NCBI GenBank assembly: GCA_003514305.1
Contig: DORE01000079.1
Location: forward strand, 1,050-21,131
Reading direction: 5' to 3'
DNA length: 20,082 nt
Source: Gammaproteobacteria bacterium
GTDB lineage: Bacteria; Pseudomonadota; Gammaproteobacteria; Pseudomonadales; Pseudohongiellaceae
In this document: positions 7,393 through 12,545 of the stretch, piece by piece
Numbering within the stretch: position 1 is the stretch's first letter
Layout: each line of letters begins with the position of its first letter
Translations under genes and position numbers: made by a program
The notes under the pieces: model-generated
The model's input: the letters and a program-made list of their open reading frames with translations, nothing else
What the model was told of the DNA's origin: nothing
Databases searched by the model: none

Positions 7393-8550
7393 TTAAAACT
7401 CATAAGTTACGCCGAGCGACAATCTAGTGAACTGGACAAGACCAGGGCTGGGTTTATCAACGGTAAAGGCCGAGTACTTCTCATTAGCTACGTAGCGTTC
7501 GGCGGTGAGGGTGGTGATCCATCCGCCGAAATTGGCAACAAAACTAAGGCCGCCACTTATGGCACCGAATGCAGAGAGTCGATAATCGCTCGATTGATTC
7601 TCAGAGAGAGGCTTTAGAAAATCATCAATATTTGAATAAAAGTCGGCTGGAGACTGACTGTAGTAGCGCAACATCGGAACGATTTTTAGCGAATTCGTCA
7701 CGTTCTGAAACCAGGACAGATCCAGCGTATGGGAATGAATGCCAAAATCGTCGCGGTAGTAACGATAGTCGCCTTGTAGTGCGCCATTTGCATCGATAAA
7801 GTAATAGCGAAGTGAATTCGAAAATGCAACCTGGGTCTTATTGTCGGGCCTACTGTCTTGGAGTTTGTAAGGGTCAGACAAATAACCGGATTGTCCTGTC
7901 AGGCTCAGCGCCGTCTGAAAACTGGCTACTGGACTAAGTATCTGACTTAGGCTCACTGCTAATGATTTTGCGCGCTTGTTCTCCTTACGCACGCGATTAA
8001 AGCGCTCGGCATCGCTTGGGAAAATTTCGTCATCAGAATGACTAGCGCTCACCGTCAGCGTAGTCAGATCGTTGTTAAAATTCCGCGATCCACTCACGCT
8101 CACATATTTAGCTCGATAGTCGTTTTCCTCCGAGTAGCCAATTGCTCCGCCGATATTACCGGTTAAGCTATAGTATCGCGCACCGATGGCGATCTCGCTT
8201 CTAGAGTCGTAGATGCCACTCGCTCCACTCATGTTAATGATAGGCTGTCCGTCGTTATCCGCTGTAGAAAACCAAGGGGAGGCTCCGCTCATGTTTTCAT
8301 GATTGGCGTCAATGAATAGCGCATAGTCACGACCAAGCGGAGAGATAAACTTAAATTGATGAACGTCGATATCGTATCGTCCGAGATCGCCAAAAGGGAC
8401 TTGCTCTCGGCTTAAATCATCTTCCCGATAACTTGAAATCTTATAAGAAAGCGAGGAATTGAGTGGTGGTGCATCCGCTTTGGCAATTCCCGGCAAAGCT
8501 AGAGCTGAAGCGGAAAGAGTGATCAAGCTGCGCGAAGCGGTATTTTTCAA
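7393..8550 (-). CDS. DUF3570 family outer-membrane beta-barrel protein
   Basis: 385-residue exported protein. It has a signal peptide (basic LKNTASRS, a hydrophobic core, likely cut after AKA near residue 25), many alternating amphipathic strands and a C-terminal YEF, the terminal aromatic typical of Bam-inserted barrels. I recognise it as DUF3570, a family of unknown function. Two near-identical motifs, NMSGAS at 86-91 and 106-111, sit close together in an early loop. The start is TTG (8548-8550): GAGG lies 7 bases upstream and an in-frame TGA 12 bases upstream leaves no alternative. It sits 41 bases after the DUF4266 lipoprotein gene and 15 before the apbE-like gene, indicating one operon. 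A barrel partnered with a thioredoxin-like protein and an ApbE-like protein suggests envelope redox work, which is inference. Confidence 0.88.
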   Translation of the reverse strand: MKNTASRSLITLSASALALPGIAKADAPPLNSSLSYKISSYREDDLSREQVPFGDLGRYDIDVHQFKFISPLGRDYALFIDANHENMSGASPWFSTADNDGQPIINMSGASGIYDSRSEIAIGARYYSLTGNIGGAIGYSEENDYRAKYVSVSGSRNFNNDLTTLTVSASHSDDEIFPSDAERFNRVRKENKRAKSLAVSLSQILSPVASFQTALSLTGQSGYLSDPYKLQDSRPDNKTQVAFSNSLRYYFIDANGALQGDYRYYRDDFGIHSHTLDLSWFQNVTNSLKIVPMLRYYSQSPADFYSNIDDFLKPLSENQSSDYRLSAFGAISGGLSFVANFGGWITTLTAERYVANEKYSAFTVDKPSPGLVQFTRLSLGVTYEF

Positions 8551-8591
8551 GAGAATGCCTCAATGATGCAAAGGTCGAGGAGCACCCTGGG

Positions 8592-8810
8592 CTAATTGCA
8601 TCCACAGCCGCCACCGGCCGCAGTGTTGCCGCCGGAGGAGGCCTCCTTACTGAAGAAGATGTGGTCATTGAGGGCGCGCTCTAGGGGATCGCTGTCCCAT
8701 GCCATTTCCTGCTTCGCAAGGTAACCGCGTTCCCAGGGCTGAACCTGGCTGCAGGCTGTGAGTGATCCAAGCGTGGTTAGGACCAAAATCAGTTTTACCA
8801 TAGAAAGCAT
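8592..8810 (-). CDS. DUF4266 family small lipoprotein
   Basis: 72-residue lipoprotein (69 if the second ATG at 8801 is used). The signal peptide ends in the lipobox LTAC with Cys20 as the lipidated residue; the +2 residue is Ser, so outer-membrane sorting is likely. The mature part is only about 53 residues. It begins SQVQPWERGYLAKQEMAW and ends in a glycine-rich tail with Cys69-Gly-Cys71-Asn72. PWERG, the SKEASSGG segment and the GCGC tail are hallmarks by which I recognise DUF4266; its function is unknown. It starts 6 bases after the tlpA-like stop, so cotranslation is likely. The paired tail cysteines could form a disulfide or bind metal, a natural partner for the thioredoxin-like neighbour, but that is inference. 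Confidence 0.88.
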   Translation of the reverse strand: MLSMVKLILVLTTLGSLTACSQVQPWERGYLAKQEMAWDSDPLERALNDHIFFSKEASSGGNTAAGGGCGCN

Positions 8811-8816
8811 GCCTAA

Positions 8817-9323
8817 TTAATTTGGGAGATTAGCGACGATTGCATCCTCAATCATCTTCATGTCTGAAGGCCGAAATCCCATGTGCACTAGTTTGACTTC
8901 GCCATCGGGACCGATCAAGTAGGATGACGGCATGCCAATGACATTAAATTGTGTTGCCATTTCTCCTTCGGGATCTGAGGGAATAAGGAAGTCGAGCGGA
9001 GTATCAAGCAGAAAATCCAGCCCGTCTTCAATGGGATTGTCTACGTTTATGGCAACCACTTCGAGGCCTTGATTTCTGTACTTCGCATATAGGTCGTTGT
9101 AAAGCGGCAGAGAAGTCAGGCATGGGGCGCACCACGAGGCCCAGAAATCGACGTAAACGGTTTTGCCTGGCATATTGGCCAGAGCAATTGCCGGTTGGTC
9201 CGCGTAGATCGACGGGAGCAAAAAGTTTGGAGCAGGGTCGCCTTCTTCGACGGCGTGGACGAGACCAGATAGGACGCTCGCCGCGGCACCCAGTCCTAAC
9301 GCCAAAAAAACTCTTTTCATCAT
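8817..9323 (-). CDS. TlpA-like thioredoxin-fold protein, exported
   Basis: 168-residue periplasmic thiol-disulfide protein of the TlpA/ResA/AhpC-TSA type. An N-terminal signal peptide (MMKRVFLALG then a small-residue hydrophobic core) ends near VHA at residue 24. The active site WCAPC is at 64-68 within VYVDFWASWCAPCLTSLP, and the cis-proline loop GMPSSYLIG contains Pro132. VVAINVD and a C-terminal helix complete the fold. ATG-ATG start at 9323, with Shine-Dalgarno GAGGG 7 bases upstream. It is the first gene of the leftward tlpA-DUF4266-DUF3570-apbE run. Likely role: reducing or oxidising cysteines of an envelope partner, plausibly the DUF4266 tail. A general cytochrome-c-maturation role is possible, but no ccm genes are nearby. 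Confidence 0.9.
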   Translation of the reverse strand: MMKRVFLALGLGAAASVLSGLVHAVEEGDPAPNFLLPSIYADQPAIALANMPGKTVYVDFWASWCAPCLTSLPLYNDLYAKYRNQGLEVVAINVDNPIEDGLDFLLDTPLDFLIPSDPEGEMATQFNVIGMPSSYLIGPDGEVKLVHMGFRPSDMKMIEDAIVANLPN

Positions 9324-9466
9324 CGAATATCCCTCATTTTCTTCGCAATCTTAACGGTATGTGCGTGGGCTGCCTCTGTCATTACTCGTATCGATGCCAG
9401 TCGGTTCACTCTTTCAACTTCACTGTATTGCTTCAGCTAAAAACCCGTCTGCTCAGAGCTCCGTCG

Positions 9467-10612
9467 CTAGGCCGCAGTGGCCTCGGAAGACTGAAGACTA
9501 CGCAGCAATTCATGCCATCTTTTTCGCTGGACTTTCAACGCGAATTTCATTTCCTTATAACTGTCTCGAAGTTCCATCCGCTCCCACTGCGCAAGCGTTT
9601 CCTGTATGCGCCTCTCTCTAGCTTCAAGCCATTGTTGTCGAGTCATGTTCCATTCTTTAAGTAACTGCTGGAACTGTTCGTATTCCTGCTCAAGCTTTGT
9701 CCGCAAATTATCTGGGATGCGGCCAAACTCGAACTGTCTGCGTGCTTGTTGATACTGCATCCTTAACCTTGCTGTTTCTACTCGCGCGGGATCGGTTCTT
9801 TTTAAGTCTTTCGTGAGCCCTACCCAGGAGAAACTGCGAATCAACCATTTAGTGGGATCGAAATGCCACCATTTAATACCATTGCGGTAATCCCATTGGA
9901 AAGTGTGGTGGTAGTTGTGGTAACCCTCGCCATAAGTGATAAGTGCTAGCAGCGGATTATCTCGTGCCGAACTGGCATCGCTGTAGGTTTGTTTGCCCCA
10001 CATATGAGCAATTGAGTTAATCGTGTAAGTCACATGCTGGCTCATTACCAGTCGAAGGATCCCTCCGAGCAGCAGGCAAGCAATAATGTCGCCGTGGAGA
10101 TAGCCCAAAACCGCGGGGAGGGCAATATTGGTGAGCAGCACTAGGAGCAGATAATTCTGGTGTTGCCAGAGCGCTATTTTGTCCTGCTGAATATCCTTGA
10201 TATTGGAAAAGTCTTCTTTTCCACTGTCATAATCTCGCAGAATCCAGCCAATATGGGAAAACCAGAAACCTCTGCCCGCGGAGTACGGATCAAGATCGTT
10301 ATGGTCGACATGGCGGTGGTGGCGGCGATGATCTGAAGCCCAATGCATGACATCATTTTGCAGGGCGCAGGCTCCGCCCAGTGCAAAGACGAGCCTTAAA
10401 GCAGGGTGTCCTCTGAAGGATTTATGAGACCACATTCGGTGGTAACCTGCAGTAATCGAGAGGCCGCAAAAAAGCATCATACCGAGGAACACCATCCATT
10501 CATAGAGATCATAACCGTCATAGTAGCCATATAACGGAACCAGAATTACAGCCAACAGGGGTGTTAGGCTAAACAGCAGCATGTTTGTCCAGTTTATAGG
10601 TGCTTTTTCCAT
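9467..10612 (-). CDS. Acyl-CoA delta-9 type fatty acid desaturase
   Basis: 381-residue membrane di-iron desaturase that introduces a double bond into saturated acyl chains using oxygen and an electron donor. The three histidine boxes are HRMWSH (58-63), HRRHHRH (95-101) and HNYHH (232-236). Hydrophobic segments lie at about 11-30, 40-56, 70-85, 155-172 and 176-190. GFWFSHIGWILRDY and SIAHMWGKQTY are family signatures. After about 275 the protein continues as a strongly charged, probably coiled-coil tail of about 100 residues rich in Arg, Gln, Glu and Trp. The start ATG is at 10612 without a clear Shine-Dalgarno. It is divergent from slyX. The 143-base gap to tlpA argues against a shared operon. 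The exact chain-length or acyl-CoA specificity cannot be read from sequence. Confidence 0.93.
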   Translation of the reverse strand: MEKAPINWTNMLLFSLTPLLAVILVPLYGYYDGYDLYEWMVFLGMMLFCGLSITAGYHRMWSHKSFRGHPALRLVFALGGACALQNDVMHWASDHRRHHRHVDHNDLDPYSAGRGFWFSHIGWILRDYDSGKEDFSNIKDIQQDKIALWQHQNYLLLVLLTNIALPAVLGYLHGDIIACLLLGGILRLVMSQHVTYTINSIAHMWGKQTYSDASSARDNPLLALITYGEGYHNYHHTFQWDYRNGIKWWHFDPTKWLIRSFSWVGLTKDLKRTDPARVETARLRMQYQQARRQFEFGRIPDNLRTKLEQEYEQFQQLLKEWNMTRQQWLEARERRIQETLAQWERMELRDSYKEMKFALKVQRKRWHELLRSLQSSEATAA

Positions 10613-10718
10613 ATTTTTCGAGGGGCCATAGCTCTAACGAGTAGATTAGTGTAGCGGATTCTGCTTAAAGAGCCAGTAGTGTTACCTTTTCTTTGAAACT
10701 CAGTGCCAGGAGATGACG

Positions 10719-10937
10719 ATGCATGACTTGAAAAATCGACTTGAAACAATAGAGAGTCAATTGGCTTTTCAGGAAGACGCCCTCGAGCAGTTTAACGCTG
10801 TTGTCGTTGGCCAGCAGAGGCAGCTCGAGGAGCTGCGAGTCCAACTTCGGTATTTGCAGGAGCAGTTGAAAGAGCTACCCGATTCTTCGCTTGACTCTCA
10901 GATCGACTCTGAGCAGGAAAAGCCACCACACTATTGA
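10719..10937 (+). CDS. slyX: SlyX family protein
   Basis: 72-residue protein, the same length as E. coli SlyX, almost entirely a coiled coil (LKNRLETIESQLAFQEDALE, then VVVGQQRQLEELRVQLRYLQ) with a short C-terminal tail ending PPHY. The tail with PPHY is diagnostic of SlyX. Function is unknown; the family is named for linkage to slyD in E. coli. I chose the ATG at 10719 because AGGAG (10708-10712) is 6 bases upstream. An earlier in-frame ATG at 10713 touches that ribosome binding site directly. It is divergent from the desaturase gene across about 100 bases and convergent with the tauE-like gene. Confidence 0.92.
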   Translation: MHDLKNRLETIESQLAFQEDALEQFNAVVVGQQRQLEELRVQLRYLQEQLKELPDSSLDSQIDSEQEKPPHY

Positions 10938-11001
10938 TGTGCAAAAAATACAGCTGCGCAACTCGTTAGCTTTGATTTGAGTTCAGCTTCGGCTTGCTAA
11001 T

Positions 11002-11081
11002 TTACTCAATGTGAGAGTCCAGTTAAAAAACCAACTCTGGATTGAAGCCTGAAGAAGGCCGTTAAGTTGGGTTTTGAGTAA
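11002..11081. repeat. Nested inverted repeats downstream of slyX
   Basis: An outer perfect 8-base inverted repeat, TTACTCAA (11002-11009) with TTGAGTAA (11074-11081), encloses two smaller hairpins. One is AGTCCAG (11016-11022) with CTGGATT (11037-11043), including one G-T pair. The other is GCCT (11047-11050) with AGGC (11056-11059). An alternative pairing joins CCAACT (11031-11036) with AGTTGG (11065-11070). The set could fold as a three-way junction in RNA. It may be the 3' end of the slyX transcript or an independent structured element; the direction is not decided. Confidence 0.4.
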
Positions 11082-11099
11082 TCTATCTTTATTGTGGTA

Positions 11100-11126
11100 C
11101 CCCGCACTAAAAAGTTGAAAGCGGGG
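11100..11126. terminator. GC hairpin between slyX and tauE-like gene, possible terminator
   Basis: CCCCGC (11100-11105) pairs with GCGGGG (11121-11126) across a 15-base loop in the convergent slyX/tauE gap. On the minus strand it lies 14 bases past the tauE-like stop but is not followed by a T-run. On the plus strand a T-run (11137-11142) follows only after about 10 bases. It could therefore be a weak or bidirectional terminator. Confidence 0.35.
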
Positions 11127-11140
11127 GCTGTAGTTATTTT

Positions 11141-11866
11141 TTAGCCGACATAGAAGCTTGCTGCCACTGCAATGATCGTCATAGCGAAGACTGACCATTT
11201 GAGCGTTTTCTGTGTGCTGCGCACGGCGAACTTGACCATTAGGTAGGCTCCGGCCATATTGCCGCCCGCCAGAATCAAGCCGGGTACCCAGGCGATAAGA
11301 TCAAAAATAAGAAAAATCCCCACTGACACCAACGTGAAAGCCAGCGTGCAAAGCATCTTTAGTGCGTTTGCTCGCATTAGGTCGTAACGGAGTCCGCCAG
11401 CCAAAGCGGCGAGCAGGATAAACCCAACTCCGGCCTGCACGAATGCCCCATATACCCCAGCGGCAAAAAGCGCCCACCAGGCCCGGCGACTGTGATTTGG
11501 AGACAGAGTCGGTGCATCGATAGGCGGGGAAATGATAACGGGCTTCAGCAGGATGAGCAGAGACATCACTACCAGGGTGAGCAACAGTATTGGTTTGAGA
11601 TAAAGATTTGGCATCAGCGCAGCGGCGAGGGCGCCGGCTGACCCTCCTGCAAGAGTTGGTACAAGAATCGGCCGAATCGCAGGTCGATCCAGCGCCTGAT
11701 TTCTATCAAAACCTACGACACCGACGATGCACTGCATCAGAACAGCTACCCTGTTGGTGGCGTTTGCGACATCAGCGGGTAAGCCCATGACCATCAGCAT
11801 AGGCAGGCTCAAATTGGAACCACCGCCGGCCAAGGTATTGATTCCGCCGGCAATAAGACCCACCAA
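11141..11866 (-). CDS. TauE/SafE family sulfite-exporter-type permease
   Basis: Polytopic inner-membrane protein of the TauE/SafE (DUF81) family, proposed to move sulfite, sulfonates or related organic anions. The first TauE half-repeat shows AGGINTLAGGGSNLSLPML and NATNRVAVL; the second shows YGAFVQAGVGFILLAAL and RANALKMLCTLAF, each followed by hydrophobic segments. The coordinates use the first conventional start, TTG at 11866 (241 residues). That start cuts the first membrane helix: the same frame continues upstream as LDIEITLFKFFALW, which fits the family's N-terminus, back to a CTG at 11908 with TAGGG about 7 bases before it. An in-frame TAG lies at 11918-11920, and an in-frame ATG at 11956 lies beyond it. 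The substrate cannot be inferred from context. Confidence 0.85.
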   Translation of the reverse strand: MVGLIAGGINTLAGGGSNLSLPMLMVMGLPADVANATNRVAVLMQCIVGVVGFDRNQALDRPAIRPILVPTLAGGSAGALAAALMPNLYLKPILLLTLVVMSLLILLKPVIISPPIDAPTLSPNHSRRAWWALFAAGVYGAFVQAGVGFILLAALAGGLRYDLMRANALKMLCTLAFTLVSVGIFLIFDLIAWVPGLILAGGNMAGAYLMVKFAVRSTQKTLKWSVFAMTIIAVAASFYVG

Positions 11867-12212
11867 CCAAAGCGCGAAGAACTTAAAAAGTGTGATTTCG
11901 ATATCCAGAGTGGGGCCCTACTTTTCGTGTGACGACGCGACCGCGATAATTAACATTTTTCTACAGCTTATTTGTAAGGAGTATACTAGGTATCAATAAT
12001 ATGGTGGCTAGTCGCAACGGTCCTTTATCGCGTTTTCTATTTGCATCCCGTCGCCAGTTGTTCTACCGGTAAATTCGATACAAAGCAATTGCAGCAGCTT
12101 GACTAAATTTTCTGAGGCGGAAGCATCATATGGAGAGAACTTAAATTAATCGAGCAAGGACAAATGTCGCGCAAAGGCATGCTGGCCATTAATTCGCTTT
12201 TCAGTCGCGCTG

Positions 12213-12226
12213 TTGACATGGATCAA
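12213..12226. promoter_or_regulatory. FNR/ANR-type box
   Basis: TTGAC-ATGG-ATCAA is a 14-base palindromic match to the FNR/ANR consensus TTGAT-N4-ATCAA, with one departure (C for T in the left half; TTGAC occurs in natural sites). Its centre (12219.5) lies about 41 bases before a predicted start at 12260-12261 if TAATGT (12248-12253) is the -10, the class II FNR activation geometry. With the alternative extended -10 TGTGATTAT (12251-12259) the distance is about 46. No convincing gene starts between the box and nadE 320 bases away, so the box most likely drives the small transcript below. Confidence 0.6.
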
Positions 12227-12259
12227 TGTTTTTCTCTTGTGCCAAACTAATGTGATTAT

Positions 12260-12347
12260 CGATTTTGTGACTGATTAGAACGCTTCGCTACTTTTAACAA
12301 TACCTAGTGAAGAAAAGCCGCACTTTTGCTATGAACTCGGCTTTTTT
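12260..12347 (+). ncRNA. Candidate FNR/ANR-regulated small RNA
   Basis: A transcript of about 85-90 bases is predicted from a start near 12260 (set by the FNR/ANR box and -10) to the T-run at 12342-12347. After a single-stranded leader of about 23 bases comes hairpin 1: CTTCGCTA (12283-12290) pairs over 8 positions with TAGTGAAG (12305-12312), with one G-U, around a 14-base loop. Hairpin 2 follows without a gap: AAAAGCCG (12313-12320) with CGGCTTTT (12338-12345), then Ts. Two compact hairpins and a U-tail are the layout of Hfq-type sRNAs. FNR-activated FnrS in E. coli and ANR-activated PhrS in Pseudomonas are functional precedents; I see no basis to call this either one. It could instead be a nadE leader with a terminator. 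Confidence 0.5.
12313..12347 (+). terminator. Rho-independent terminator
   Basis: An 8-base perfect stem, AAAAGCCG (12313-12320) with CGGCTTTT (12338-12345), a 17-base loop, and an uninterrupted run of six Ts (12342-12347). It reads on the plus strand. It lies about 200 bases before nadE with no upstream protein gene on that strand, so it implies a short noncoding transcript. Confidence 0.65.
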
Positions 12348-12545
12348 GTTGTCGGCGCGGCCGGATACTCAATTGCGGGGTTTTTAAAATGTAAAACCTG
12401 TGCCAGGGATTTGTCGTAGAGTATTGAGGACGGATTGGTCTCGCTCGGTCTGTCCGCATGCAGGCGTCGGCTGTCACGATTGATAGTGAGTCAATAGTGC
12501 GAACACTCCGACTGTGCTGGAAGAGATGTTTAAAACAGGTAAACC

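Larger units (their letters stand above)
11957..12545. other. Long intergenic region (tauE-like / nadE)
   Basis: About 590 bases without a convincing protein gene. 11957-12200 shows only very short open frames. 12213-12350 holds an FNR/ANR-type box, a possible -10, and a two-hairpin transcript candidate listed separately. 12379-12398 holds GGTTTT...AAAACC, a 6-base inverted repeat with an 8-base spacer of unknown meaning. The last 50 bases lead to nadE, with ACAGGT as its likely ribosome binding site. I could not pick a convincing nadE promoter. Confidence 0.6.

Noticed and set aside
11031..11075. GTTGGGT plus a facing repeat as an integron attC site
   Set aside because: The partner core does not match RYYYAAC, and there is no integrase or cassette array nearby.
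12001..12072. 23-codon open frame starting ATGGTG
   Set aside because: The only AGGAG lies over 20 bases upstream, and nothing in the peptide is recognisable.
12164..12250. 28-codon open frame with AAGGA just upstream of its ATG
   Set aside because: The FNR/ANR box and proposed -10 lie inside it, its composition is unremarkable, and no family is recognised; conservation would be needed to support it.
12480..12494. TTGAT-AGTGA-GTCAA near nadE as a second FNR/ANR box
   Set aside because: The half-sites are separated by 5 bases instead of 4 and one position breaks the symmetry, so it should not fit an FNR dimer.
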